Shown: positions 27,841 through 38,600 of the stretch, piece after piece
Layout: every line of letters begins with the position of its first letter
Numbering within the stretch: the stretch's first letter is position 1
Source of the DNA: Chitinophaga tropicalis
Lineage (GTDB): Bacteria > Bacteroidota > Bacteroidia > Chitinophagales > Chitinophagaceae
NCBI RefSeq assembly: GCF_009758205.1
Contig: NZ_WRXN01000002.1
Coordinates: 558,001-622,000, forward strand
Direction: 5' to 3'
DNA length: 64,000 nt
The notes under the pieces: model-generated
Databases searched by the model: none
Seen by the model: only the letters and a program-made list of their open reading frames with translations
What the model was told of the DNA's origin: nothing
Made by a program: the position numbers and the translations under genes

Positions 27841-28923
27841 ATGAAGAGAATTCTCATGCTCATGGGCTTGTACGCCTTGCTGTGCCATACAAGCTGTAAA
27901 ACAAAAAAAGAAGAAAAGGAAGCCGAAACCAAGTTTTTCGTTACCAGTCCTATCAAGATGGACACTTCATTTACCAAGGAATATGTATCCCAGATCCGTT
28001 CTGTACGTAACATTGAACTAAGGGCGCAGGAAAAAGGTTACCTGGAGAACATTTTTGTAGATGAGGGGCAGTTTGTACATACAGGCCAGCTCTTATTCAA
28101 GATCATGCCCAAGATCTACGAGGCAGAAATGCTGAAAGCTGAAGCTGAGGCTAAGGCGGCAGAAATTGAAATGCAGAATACCAAAGCCCTGGCGGATAAA
28201 AATGTTGTGTCCAAGAATGAGCTGGCTATGGCCAATGCCAGGCTTGATAAGGCGAAGGCTGAACTGGCGCTGGCTAAGGTACACCTGGCGTTCACTGAGA
28301 TCAGGGCACCGTTTGACGGTATCATAGACCGTCTGCCAAAAAAGCTGGGCAGTCTTATAGATGAAGGTGAATTACTGACCAGTCTGAGTGACAACAGCCA
28401 GATGTTTGCTTATTTCAACGTTTCAGAACCTGAATACCTGAATTATAAAGCCAGTGCCAATGCAAATGAAAAGACGAAAGTAACCTTGTTAATGGCTAAC
28501 AACCAGGTATTTAAATTTCCCGGGATAGTAGAGACCATTGAAAGTGAGTTTAACAATGAGACAGGAAACATTGCTTTCAGGGCAAAGTTCCCTAATCCTC
28601 AAAGTTTGCTGAGACATGGAGAAACAGGTAAAGTGCAGATGGCCGTTCCGCTGAAAGATGCGCTGGTTATTCCGCAGAAAGCTACCTATGAGATCCAGGA
28701 TAAAAGATATGTCTATGTGGTTAACAAGGATCATGTGGTACAATCGAGAGAAATTACTGTTGGCGCTGAAATGCCTGACCTGTTCGTAGTAAGCGAGGGG
28801 CTGGCTGCCGGCGAAAGAATATTGCTTGAAGGTGTACAAAAGGCCAAAGAAAACGAGAAGATCAATTATGAGTACAAAGAACCGGTGGAAGTGATCCATC
28901 ATTTAAGACTGAAAGCGGAATAG
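27841..28923 (+). CDS. RND efflux periplasmic adaptor (membrane fusion protein)
   Basis: A 360-residue AcrA/MexA-type adaptor lipoprotein, with lipobox cysteine 19 (CHTSC). A lipoyl/barrel-sandwich domain (about 55-95 and 145-180) surrounds a coiled-coil hairpin rich in Ala, Glu and Lys (about 95-145), with IRAPFDGIIDRLPKKLGSLI as the conserved return strand. A beta-barrel and membrane-proximal domain follow. It connects the inner-membrane pump to the outer-membrane channel. It is the first of three genes in the efflux operon, with 24 bases to the permease. Confidence 0.93.
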   Translation: MKRILMLMGLYALLCHTSCKTKKEEKEAETKFFVTSPIKMDTSFTKEYVSQIRSVRNIELRAQEKGYLENIFVDEGQFVHTGQLLFKIMPKIYEAEMLKAEAEAKAAEIEMQNTKALADKNVVSKNELAMANARLDKAKAELALAKVHLAFTEIRAPFDGIIDRLPKKLGSLIDEGELLTSLSDNSQMFAYFNVSEPEYLNYKASANANEKTKVTLLMANNQVFKFPGIVETIESEFNNETGNIAFRAKFPNPQSLLRHGETGKVQMAVPLKDALVIPQKATYEIQDKRYVYVVNKDHVVQSREITVGAEMPDLFVVSEGLAAGERILLEGVQKAKENEKINYEYKEPVEVIHHLRLKAE

Positions 28924-28947
28924 TATAAGCACCAAAAAGCAGATTAC

Positions 28948-31900
28948 ATGTTTAGTAACTTTATTAAAAGGCCTGTCCTTTCTATAATCATATCCGTCCT
29001 CATTGTTTTCCTGGGGATATTGGGTATTACCCAGCTTCCTGTGACGCAGTTCCCTGCTATTTCACCGCCAACGGTAAAGGTGATGGCAGAGTACCCGGGC
29101 GCCAATGGCGAGTTGCTGGTAAAAACAGTTATCATTCCGCTGGAAAGAGCCATCAACGGTGTTCCCGGTATGAAGTACATGACCTCTGACGCTACCAACA
29201 CAGGGGAGGCTAACATACAGGTTATGTTTGACCTGGGAACCGATCCGAACCAGGCATCGCTGAATGTGCAGAACCGTATTGCGAAGGTGCTGAACAAGCT
29301 GCCGCCGCTGGTTATCCGTGAGGGTATTCTGACCAGCCTTGAGCAGCCAGCCATGTTGATGTATGTAAACCTTTACAGTACCGATCCGAAAACGGATGAA
29401 AGGTTCCTGTACAACTATGCAGACATCAACATCCTGCCGGAGCTGAGAAGGTTGCAGGGTATAGGTAATGCCCGTATACTTGGTACCCGTGAGTATGCCA
29501 TGCGTATATGGCTGAAACCGGACAAGATGCTGGCATATAAAATATCGGCAGAGGAAGTGATGAAATCGCTGGCAGACCAGAGCCTGGAAGCTTCTCCCGG
29601 TAAAACCGGTGAGGCATCCGGTAAGCGGTCGCAGGCCTTTGAATACACTATCAAATATTCGGGCAGGTTCTCTACGGAAGATGAGTACCGGAGTGTGATC
29701 TTACGGTCAAACCCCAACGGGGAGATACTTCGTCTGAAAGATGTGGCTGATATTGAATTCGGGAGCTCTTTCTATGACATCTACTCCAACCTGAACGGAA
29801 AGCCTTCGGCAGCTATAGTATTGAAACAGTATTACGGCAGTAATGCCAGCCAGGTGATCAAGGAGGTAAAGGAGAAGCTGGAAGAGATCAAGCGTACATC
29901 TTTCCCTAAGGGAATGGATTATGAGATCAGCTATGACGTTTCCAAATTCCTGGACGCCTCTATTGAGAAAGTGCTCCATACATTGGGTGAAGCGTTTGTT
30001 CTTGTAGGCCTGGTGGTATTCCTGTTCCTGGGCGACTGGCGTTCTACCCTTATTCCGGCACTGGCTGTTCCGGTATCGTTGATAGGGACCTTTATATTCA
30101 TGCAGTTCTTTGGGCTGACACTGAACCTTATCACGTTGTTTGCACTGGTACTGGCTATCGGGGTTGTGGTGGATGATGCGATAGTGGTGATCGAGGCGGT
30201 GCATGCCAAGATGGCGGAGGAGCATCTATCGCCATATAACGCCACCAGGAAGGTGATCCGTGAGATCAGCGGCGCCGTTGTGGCTATTACCTTCCTGATG
30301 GCTGCGGTGTTTATTCCGGTAGCCTTCATGTCGGGCCCTGTAGGTATATTCTACCGCCAGTTCTCCATCACTATGGCCACTGCCATTATCCTTTCCGGTA
30401 TTGTGGCATTGACGCTGACCCCGGCTCTTTGCGCCATGATATTAAAGCCACACAGTCATGGTACGCCGAAAAAGAAATCTCCTGTAGATAAGTTCCTGGA
30501 TGCTTTCAATAACAGGTTTGAGAAACTTACAGGAAGGTATACAAACCTGCTGACGCGGATCGCTAACCGCAGGCTGGTTACTTTCGGCGTCCTGATAATC
30601 TTCTGTGCCGGTACATGGGTATTAAGCGGTAAAGTTCCTTCCGGTTTCATTCCTGCGGAAGACCAGGGTATGATCTATGCTATTATCCAGGCGCCGCCGG
30701 GATCTTCACTGGAAAGGACCAACGAAATATCTGAACGTCTGCAGAAAATTGCTGAAAAGATAGAGGGTATCAAATCTGTTTCTGCGCTGGCAGGTTATGA
30801 AGTGTTGACTGAAGGTACGGGGTCTAACGCAGGTACTTGTCTGATTGACCTGGAAGAGTGGGAAAAGCGTAAGCATTCTGCTGATGAAATTATACGTGAA
30901 CTGGAGGAAAAAGCCAAGGATATTCCAGGTGCTACCATAGAGTTCTTCCAGCCGCCAGCCGTACCCGGTTATGGTGCTGCGGGTGGTTTTGACCTTCGCC
31001 TGCTGGATAAGACCGGTAGCGGGGACTATAAAAAGATGGAAGCGGTGAACAAGGAATTTGTGGCAGCATTGGAGAAACGCAAGGAGCTGACCGCTATATT
31101 CAGTTTCTACAGCGCCAGCTATCCGCAATTCAAGCTGAGCATTGACAATGATATAGCGATGCAGAAAGGGGTGACCATTGCCAATGCTATGCAGACCATC
31201 AATATTCTGGTAGGTAGTAACTATGAAACTTCCTTTATCAAGTATGGTCGTATGTATAAGGTGATGGTACAGTCTGCTCCGCAGTACCGTGCGTTGCCTG
31301 AAGACATCATGAAGCTGTATGTGAAAAATGATAAGGAAGAGATGGTGCCTATTTCAGACTTCATGAGACTGGATAAATACTATGGCCTGAATGAGATCAC
31401 CAGGTATAACATGTTCACTTCATCGGCCATCAAAGGTGCGCCGGCACCAGGTTACAGCAGTGCTGAAGCTATTGAGGCTATCAGGGAAGTGGCTAAACAG
31501 ACGCTGCCAAGGGGTTATGATATTGACTGGGGTGGTATTACCAAAGATGAGGTGGGCCGTGGTAATGAAGCGCTTTACATCTTCCTTATCTGTCTGGCGT
31601 TCGTATACATGGTGCTTGCTGCCCAGTATGAAAGTTTCATATTGCCACTGTCAGTGATCTTCTCACTACCGATAGGTATTTGTGGCGCATTCCTGTTGCT
31701 TTATCTCATGGGACTGGAAAACAATATCTATGCGCAGGTGGGATTGGTGATGCTGATTGGTTTGCTGGGTAAGAACGCGGTACTGATCGTGGAGTTTGCT
31801 GCGCAGAAGCACAGGTCAGGCGAGACGATACTCAACTCTGCTATAGAAGGAGCCAAGGTGCGTTTCCGTCCGATATTAATGACCTCCTTTGCCTTTGTTG

Positions 31901-32121
31901 CCGGTTTGCTGCCGCTGGTATTTGCTACCGGCCCGGGTGCTATCGGTAACCGTACCATAGGTACTGCGGCAGCCGGAGGTATGCTTTTCGGAACGGTGTT
32001 CGGTGTGATCATCATTCCCGGATTGTACTTCATATTTGGCACTATAGCGTCCAAACGGAAGATCATTAAAGATGAAGCAGAAAATCCATTATCTGAAGAA
32101 ATTGAACACAATGGTTATTAG
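28948..32121 (+). CDS. RND multidrug efflux pump permease
   Basis: A 1057-residue inner-membrane proton-driven transporter of the AcrB/HAE1 family. It shows the N-terminal FIKRPVLSIIISV helix, two large periplasmic loops, twelve predicted membrane helices, and the TM4 proton-relay motif (LVLAIGVVVDDAIVVIEAVH). The second half has the matching VMLIGLLGKNAVLIVEFA and FRPILMTSFAFVAGLLPL. Substrates are typically amphiphilic drugs, dyes or detergents and cannot be told from the sequence. It overlaps the start of the downstream channel gene by 11 bases, indicating translational coupling. Confidence 0.95.
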   Translation: MFSNFIKRPVLSIIISVLIVFLGILGITQLPVTQFPAISPPTVKVMAEYPGANGELLVKTVIIPLERAINGVPGMKYMTSDATNTGEANIQVMFDLGTDPNQASLNVQNRIAKVLNKLPPLVIREGILTSLEQPAMLMYVNLYSTDPKTDERFLYNYADINILPELRRLQGIGNARILGTREYAMRIWLKPDKMLAYKISAEEVMKSLADQSLEASPGKTGEASGKRSQAFEYTIKYSGRFSTEDEYRSVILRSNPNGEILRLKDVADIEFGSSFYDIYSNLNGKPSAAIVLKQYYGSNASQVIKEVKEKLEEIKRTSFPKGMDYEISYDVSKFLDASIEKVLHTLGEAFVLVGLVVFLFLGDWRSTLIPALAVPVSLIGTFIFMQFFGLTLNLITLFALVLAIGVVVDDAIVVIEAVHAKMAEEHLSPYNATRKVIREISGAVVAITFLMAAVFIPVAFMSGPVGIFYRQFSITMATAIILSGIVALTLTPALCAMILKPHSHGTPKKKSPVDKFLDAFNNRFEKLTGRYTNLLTRIANRRLVTFGVLIIFCAGTWVLSGKVPSGFIPAEDQGMIYAIIQAPPGSSLERTNEISERLQKIAEKIEGIKSVSALAGYEVLTEGTGSNAGTCLIDLEEWEKRKHSADEIIRELEEKAKDIPGATIEFFQPPAVPGYGAAGGFDLRLLDKTGSGDYKKMEAVNKEFVAALEKRKELTAIFSFYSASYPQFKLSIDNDIAMQKGVTIANAMQTINILVGSNYETSFIKYGRMYKVMVQSAPQYRALPEDIMKLYVKNDKEEMVPISDFMRLDKYYGLNEITRYNMFTSSAIKGAPAPGYSSAEAIEAIREVAKQTLPRGYDIDWGGITKDEVGRGNEALYIFLICLAFVYMVLAAQYESFILPLSVIFSLPIGICGAFLLLYLMGLENNIYAQVGLVMLIGLLGKNAVLIVEFAAQKHRSGETILNSAIEGAKVRFRPILMTSFAFVAGLLPLVFATGPGAIGNRTIGTAAAGGMLFGTVFGVIIIPGLYFIFGTIASKRKIIKDEAENPLSEEIEHNGY

Positions 32122-33547
32122 AAAAAGAATATACAGATATATAGGACTGGGTTGTATTTCTATAGCATATGCAGCTTGTAAAGTTCCCAATTTAACCGGA
32201 AAGACAGAGAATAAAGCGGTGCCTGCGAGTTATAACAACTCGCAGGACAGTACCAACATGGCAAAGATGAAATGGAAGGAGTATTTTACCGATCCATATC
32301 TGAATGCCCTGATTGATACGGCCCTGAAAAACAACCAGGAGCTTAATATTACTTTGCAGGAAATTGAGATTGCCAGCAATGAAATAAGGGCCAGGAAAGG
32401 GGAGTATCTACCGTTTGTAGGTGTCAGGGCTGCTGCCGGTATTGACAAGACCGCGAGGTATACCGCCCAGGGCGCTATGGAAGAGAATACTGAGATCAAG
32501 CCCGGGAAGGAAATGCCTGACCCGTTGCCGGACTACCTGATAGCTGCATATGCCAGCTGGGAGGTGGATATATGGCATAAGCTGCATAATGCTAAAAAAG
32601 CGGCTGTTGCCAGGTATCTTTCTTCTGTTGAAGGGAGGAACTTTGTTATCACTAACCTGATAGCGGAAATTGCAAATTCTTACTATGAGCTGCTGGCATT
32701 GGATAATCAGCTGGATATTGTGAAGAAGAACATAGAGATCCAGACCAATGCCCTTGAGATAGTAAAGCTGCAAAAGGAGGCAACCAGGGTAACGGAGCTG
32801 GCAGTACGTAAATTTGAGGCGGAAGTATTAAAAACCAAAAGTCTGCAGTTTGACATTCAGCAGCAGATCATAGAAACTGAGAACAGGATCAACTTTCTGC
32901 TGGGCCGTTATCCGCAGCCAATTGCCAGGAATCTGCAAAGTTTTGGCAATTCGATGCCTGCTGTTGTTCATGCCGGTATTCCATCACAGTTATTGGCCAA
33001 CCGTCCTGATATTAAACAGGCAGAACTGGAAGTAACAGCAGCTAACCTGGATATCAAGGCAGCGAAAGCACAGTTCTATCCTTCACTGGGTATTTCTGCG
33101 GCTATCGGTTACCAGGCGTTTAATCCGTCTTACCTGTTAAATACTCCAAAGTCCCTGCTGTATTCACTGGCAGGAGACCTGATGGCCCCGCTGATCAATA
33201 AGAACGCGATCAAGGCTACTTATTACACTGCCAATGCTAAACAGATACAGGCGGTTTATAATTATGAGCGTACTATCTTAAATGCATATGTAGAGGTTGC
33301 GAACCAGCTATCAAAGATCGATAACCTGGAGAAAAGCTATGACCTTAAAGCCAAGCAGGTAGAGGCATTGACACAGTCTATCGATATTTCAGGAGACCTG
33401 TTCAAATCAGCGAGAGCGGATTATATGGAAGTGCTGATGACGCAGCGTGATGCCCTGGAATCAAAGTTTGAGCTGATTGAAACGAAGAAGCAGCAGATGA
33501 ATGCCATGGTGAATATATACAAGGCATTGGGTGGTGGATGGAATTAA
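32111..33547 (+). CDS. TolC/OprM-like outer membrane efflux lipoprotein
   Basis: A 478-residue outer-membrane channel. The ATG at 32111 is chosen because it gives a lipoprotein signal (cysteine 23 in AYAAC); the longer frame from 32072 would delay it. Two OEP repeats are visible: alpha-helical coiled-coil stretches near 70-250 and 290-470, with the family hallmarks ASWEVDIW and IPSQLLANRPDIKQAELEVTAANLDI. It completes the tripartite pump and ends at a strong bidirectional terminator. Confidence 0.93.
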   Translation: MVIRKRIYRYIGLGCISIAYAACKVPNLTGKTENKAVPASYNNSQDSTNMAKMKWKEYFTDPYLNALIDTALKNNQELNITLQEIEIASNEIRARKGEYLPFVGVRAAAGIDKTARYTAQGAMEENTEIKPGKEMPDPLPDYLIAAYASWEVDIWHKLHNAKKAAVARYLSSVEGRNFVITNLIAEIANSYYELLALDNQLDIVKKNIEIQTNALEIVKLQKEATRVTELAVRKFEAEVLKTKSLQFDIQQQIIETENRINFLLGRYPQPIARNLQSFGNSMPAVVHAGIPSQLLANRPDIKQAELEVTAANLDIKAAKAQFYPSLGISAAIGYQAFNPSYLLNTPKSLLYSLAGDLMAPLINKNAIKATYYTANAKQIQAVYNYERTILNAYVEVANQLSKIDNLEKSYDLKAKQVEALTQSIDISGDLFKSARADYMEVLMTQRDALESKFELIETKKQQMNAMVNIYKALGGGWN

Positions 33548-33567
33548 GAGGAAGGTGGGAATTGCTC

Positions 33568-33608
33568 AAAAAAAAACGATTTTGCCTTCGGCAAAATCGT
33601 TTTTTTTT
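33568..33608. terminator. Bidirectional terminator with TTCG loop
   Basis: ACGATTTTGC (33576-33585) and GCAAAATCGT (33591-33600) pair around CTTCG, with A and T runs of 8-9 on either side. It serves both the efflux operon (+) and the convergent sigma factor gene (-). A second hairpin, GGCGGCC (33621-33627) with GGCCGCC (33631-33637), lies between it and the sigma gene stop. Confidence 0.9.
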
Positions 33609-33636
33609 GAAGGGGAGGGGGGCGGCCGCAGGCCGC

Positions 33637-34224
33637 CTAAGAATTTATAAATAGCCAGATCAGTACCCCTATTGAAATATCCTTCAGTAAGCCTCTTAAA
33701 TGGTGTAACGCATGTGTCAGCTGATTCTCTACTGTCCTTTTGGAGATACCCAGTTTTCCGGCTATCTGGTCGTTCGTTAAATGCTGTTGCCGGCTCATGA
33801 TGAAGACCTCCCTGCAACGCCTGGGTAATGCCATCAGGTGTTCGTCAATGCTATCTCTGAGTTCCTGGTATTGCAGGTTTTCGTCTCCTTCATTGCGGCA
33901 AACATGATTGCCTGATTCTTCCAGTTCTGCGCTATAGAGAACAGGCAACGCCTTTGCCTGCTTTATATATTTATATACATGATACCTTGCTGCTGTACGC
34001 AGGTAAGCGGGGAAGGAAAGTATTTCCAGGTGGTCCCGTTTCAGCCAGATGTTCAGGAATATGTCGTGTGTGATCTCTTTGCTGGCGGCTTCATCTTTGA
34101 GGTAGCTGTATGCGGTTGTGTAAATGCTGGTCCAATATCTGTCAAAAAGGATGGAGAAGGCGGCATGATCTCCATGCCGGATAGCAGTCCATAATTCGTG
34201 GTCAGATGATATACGTGGAAACAT
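33637..34224 (-). CDS. ECF-type RNA polymerase sigma factor
   Basis: A 195-residue sigma-70 family factor. Region 2 (about 25-95) has FDRYWTSIYTTAYSYL and EITHDIFLNIWLKRD. Region 4 (about 125-175) has LPRRCREVFIMSRQQHLTNDQI and the helix LGISKRTVENQL. The last residues are hydrophobic (IGVLIWLFINS), as is often seen in Bacteroidota FecI-type factors. It lies divergently from its presumed anti-sigma factor FecR (34355), rather than in the more usual same-strand order. It should be released by signalling through the STN-containing SusC at 35639. Confidence 0.92.
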   Translation of the reverse strand: MFPRISSDHELWTAIRHGDHAAFSILFDRYWTSIYTTAYSYLKDEAASKEITHDIFLNIWLKRDHLEILSFPAYLRTAARYHVYKYIKQAKALPVLYSAELEESGNHVCRNEGDENLQYQELRDSIDEHLMALPRRCREVFIMSRQQHLTNDQIAGKLGISKRTVENQLTHALHHLRGLLKDISIGVLIWLFINS

Positions 34225-34354
34225 ACGTGATTGAAAGGTAAAAACTTTGATTTAGATAATGAAATATTTTGCGGCAAGAATTTTTTTTTGAATTTTATGT
34301 GTGTGCTCCTGAAAAAAAGGCTCTTATTAATCAGACGATCTATAAACTACCTGA

Positions 34355-35506
34355 ATGACAACCGAGGAATATCTTTTATTATATGAGAAGTTTTTAGCCG
34401 GGAATTGTACTGAGCAGGAAAAGGAGTTGCTGGCCGGTTATGCTGACGGGTTTGAATTAAAAGAACACCCGTGGAAAGAGGAGATGGGAGATAAAGGGGA
34501 GATCAGATCAGAAATATATAAAAGACTGCAGGACGAAATGCGGCCCCGGAAACGGGTGTGGCTGCGCCCTGTAGTAAAGGTGGCAGTGGCCGCTGCCATC
34601 ATATCTGCAGTTGTAACGGTCGGTTTTTACAGGTTTTTCTTTCATCCATCTCCAGATATATCTTCTGAAAAAAAAGTTGTGCAGCGTTCCGGTAAAGTCG
34701 TAAACCCGGGAGGCAATAAGGCTGTATTGACACTGGCCGATGGTTCTGAAATCGTGCTGGACAGTACGAAGAATGGTATACTCAGCAGCAGGAACGGGGT
34801 AGAGGTAAAACAAACAAAACAGGGGCAGGTATTGTATTCCTGCATGCTGTCCTCATCAAAAGCCGGCGTTTCCAGGAACACTATTTCAACCCCTGTTGGC
34901 GGGCAATACCAGATCGTGCTGGATGATGGTACCAGGGTCTGGCTCAACGCCGCCTCGTCCCTGCGATTTCCTGTAAGGTTTGATGGTGATGAGAGAGCTG
35001 TGGAAGTAAGTGGTGAAGTATATTTTGAAGTGGCAAAAAACAAGGAAAAACCATTTAAAGTATCTTTTAACGGCAATACGGTAACTGTGCTGGGCACTCA
35101 TTTTAATGTGATGGCATATAATGATGAGGCAAAGAGTAAAGTGACGCTGCTGGAAGGAGCCATAAGGATAAGCAATCATACAGGACAAAATTTGCTGAAG
35201 CCTGGTATGCAGGCACTTGTCGGAGATTCAAACAGTATAATAACTACACGTAAGGCCAACCTGGAGGAAGCAGTGGCATGGAAAAACGGATACTTTGTAT
35301 TTGAGAATGAAAACATACAAAGCATCATGCGGAAAGTAACGCGCTGGTATGACGTAACAGTGGTATACCAGGGGAATATGACAGGCAAGGAGTTTTCGGG
35401 AACCATATCGCGGTTTGAAGATGTCTCGGAGGTACTTGACATGCTGGAGCTCACAGAAACTATCCACTTTAATTTACAGGGCAGACGTATAACAGTGAAG
35501 CCCTGA
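34355..35506 (+). CDS. FecR-family anti-sigma factor
   Basis: A 383-residue inner-membrane anti-sigma factor. The cytoplasmic N-terminus (about 1-70) is followed by one membrane helix (VAVAAAIISAVVTVGFYRFFF region, near 72-92), the periplasmic FecR domain (about 165-265, including VWLNAASSLRFPVRFDGDER and VLGTHFNVMAY) and a C-terminal DUF4974-like domain (about 310-383). It holds the ECF factor inactive until the SusC STN domain signals substrate. The SusC gene starts 132 bases downstream. Confidence 0.93.
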   Translation: MTTEEYLLLYEKFLAGNCTEQEKELLAGYADGFELKEHPWKEEMGDKGEIRSEIYKRLQDEMRPRKRVWLRPVVKVAVAAAIISAVVTVGFYRFFFHPSPDISSEKKVVQRSGKVVNPGGNKAVLTLADGSEIVLDSTKNGILSSRNGVEVKQTKQGQVLYSCMLSSSKAGVSRNTISTPVGGQYQIVLDDGTRVWLNAASSLRFPVRFDGDERAVEVSGEVYFEVAKNKEKPFKVSFNGNTVTVLGTHFNVMAYNDEAKSKVTLLEGAIRISNHTGQNLLKPGMQALVGDSNSIITTRKANLEEAVAWKNGYFVFENENIQSIMRKVTRWYDVTVVYQGNMTGKEFSGTISRFEDVSEVLDMLELTETIHFNLQGRRITVKP

Positions 35507-35638
35507 GTTTACATTAACAATCAGCCAGGATTAAATATGCCGGAACGCACAGGCGCTCCGTAAGGGGACCTGCATGCACAGAAAGCCGGTCAGTTTACCA
35601 CATAATCAATACTTAAAAATTCCAAAACCGAACAATGT

Positions 35639-38600
35639 ATGCAATTCTACCTACACTTCCGGGAAGAATGGGGATTCCGCGTTCCACTCAGGCTACGGTT
35701 CACATTCCTCTTTTTTATGGCGGCCCTCCTGCAGGTAAGCGCGTCAGGATTTGCGCAGAGCATTACGCTGAATGAAAATGACGCGCCACTTGAAAAAGTC
35801 CTGGCAGCGCTTAAAAAGCAAAGCGGGTACAATTTCCTGTATAATACACTTATGCTGGCGGAGGCAAGACCTATAAGCATTGCAGTTCGCAATCTTCCTC
35901 TTGAAGAGGCGCTGAAGCTTTGCTTTAAGGACCAGCCACTGGATTATACGATCAAAAAGAAAACTATCATTATAAAGCAGAAGGCGATAATGCCTCCGGC
36001 GCCGGCTCAGGCTATAACGGTAAAGGGTAAGGTCACCAATGAAAATAATGAGCCCCTTCCTGGTGTCAGCATCGGTATTAAGGGAACGGGTAAAGGAACC
36101 ACCACGGATGCAAGCGGGAGTTATACCCTGAACGTACCTGATGGCAATGCTACATTAGTGTTCACCTTTATTGGGTTTACCACCAAAGAGGTACCTGTAA
36201 ATAACAGAGGTGTGATTGACGTACAGCTTTCTTCAGAGAACAAGGCATTAAGCGAGGTGGTGGTGGTGGGTTATGGTCTGCAGACGAAGGCAACTGTTAC
36301 CGGGGCCGTAACATCTATAAAGGGTGCGGACATCATCGTTACCAAAAATGAGAACGTGATGAATATGCTAACCGGTAAGCTGGCAGGAGTGCGTGTGGTG
36401 CAGAAATCGTCCGAGCCCGGGGAGTTCAATAATACATTCGACATCAGGGGCCTTGGTGATGCGTTGGTTATCATTGATGGTATACCCCGTACTAATATGT
36501 CGAGGTTAAACCCGGAAGATATTGAGAGTATATCTGTACTGAAAGATGCTGCAGCATCTGTATACGGTGTTCGTGCGGCAAACGGCGTAGTGCTGATCAC
36601 CACCAAGCGTGGTAAGGTTGGCGCCACCCAGATAAGCTACAGTGCGAATTTCGGGCTTCAGACCCCTATCGGTTCTCCCAAGAGCACCAGTGCTGCTGAC
36701 TGGATGACGCTTGCGAATGAGAAATCCATGCACAATCAAAGCGGGGGTACTCTCCGTTATTTACCTGATGAGATAGAGGCATACAGGAACGGTTCGAAAA
36801 CGGGCACAGACTGGTATGATGCCGTTTTGAGAAAGACGGCCCCGCAAATGCAGCATACCCTGAGTACAAGCGGCGGGTCTGATAAAGTGCAATACTATGC
36901 TTCTATAGGTTACCTGACACAGAAATCTTTCATCCGCAGCAACAGTAATAATTATGACCGTTACAACTTACGATCAAATGTGACCGGCCAGATATCAAAC
37001 AATCTCAAGATCAATGTGCAGATGAACGGCATCTATGACCAGTCTGACAAAAACTATGAAAGTACGGACTGGATCATACGTTCTATGGAAAGATCTGCCG
37101 CCATTCAACCTATCTATGCGAACAACAATCCCAATTACCTGCAGAATGGTTTTGTTGATGGTTCTAATCCTGTTGCTATGGCGGATGCCAGCAAGAGTGG
37201 GTACAGGAAGTATAACAATAAGTGGTTTCAGTCGGCCGCCAGCCTTGAATACGATGTTCCTTTCATCCCGGGGTTAAGAGCAAAAGGTATGTTCGGTTAT
37301 GATTACCAGATACTGGATAATAAAGCATATAAAAGGACTTATAACCTGTACGACTACGACGATGCTGCTGACAGTTATAAACCGGTAACCAATCAGAGTC
37401 CCAGTACTGTGCGCCGGGAGTACTATACCAAACAGTCAGTGCTGACACAATACTCCCTGAATTATAACAGGACCTTCAATAATGTACATAATGTGAGTGC
37501 CCTAGTACTATATGAAGGACAATCCAGGAAGGGGGATAACCTGTATGCCCAAAGGGAATTAGCACTGCAGCTGGACCAGATCTCTGCCGGGAACAGTAAT
37601 AACCAGGAAGGGTATATGTCCACCGATGCAAACGATCTCTATGATTACGCCAATATAGGTTATGTGGGCAGGCTCAATTACAACTTTAAAGGGAAATACC
37701 TGGCGGAGTTCAGCTTCCGGTATGACGGATCTTCACGGTTCGCTGCATCCCAGCGCTGGGGCTTTTTTCCGTCCGGTTCTATCGGGTGGCGGTTTACTGA
37801 TGAGAGTTTCTGGAAGGCTCTAAATATCCCGTTCATTGACAATGCGAAGTTCAGGGCTTCATATGGTGTGCTGGGTGATGACAATGCTTCTACGTACCAG
37901 TATTTAAATGGTTATAACTACCCGGCTGATGGTAACTCCAATGAATTGCCGGGTGGATCATACTTTGGCGGAACTTTCGTGAACAGTTCTGTCAGCAAGG
38001 GCATAGCGAACAAGAATATTACATGGTACACAGCTAAAACGTTTGATGTTGGCCTGGACCTTAATGCAAAGAATGGCATACTGGGGTTAACGGTGGATTA
38101 CTTTCAGCGTAAGCGTGACGGGTTGTTAGCTACCCGTAGTATAAGCCTGCCTTCTGTAGTAGGAGCCGATCTGCCTGAGGAGAACCTGAATGGCGACCTG
38201 ACCCGGGGTATTGACCTGGAGGTAAATCACCAGTATCGTATCGGGGAGGTAAATTATTCGTTAAGGGGGACGTTCGGATATACGCGTACGAAATATACTC
38301 ACCAGGAAATCGGGTCGTATGGCAGCAGCTATGCTGAATGGCTGAGCAATAACAATAACCGGTATTCAGATATTGTATGGGGATATAAGGCCATAGGGCA
38401 GTTCCAGTCGTACGAGGAAATAGCCAATAGTCCCGTTAAATATGACGATGGAACCTTGCCCGGCGACTATAAATACGAGGATACCAATCATGATGGTATC
38501 ATTTCTGACAAAGACCTGCAGCCTATCAGTTATAGTGGCAGGCCGATGATGACATTTGGTTTGACCATGAATTTTTCGTGGAAGGGGTTTGATGCCAGCC

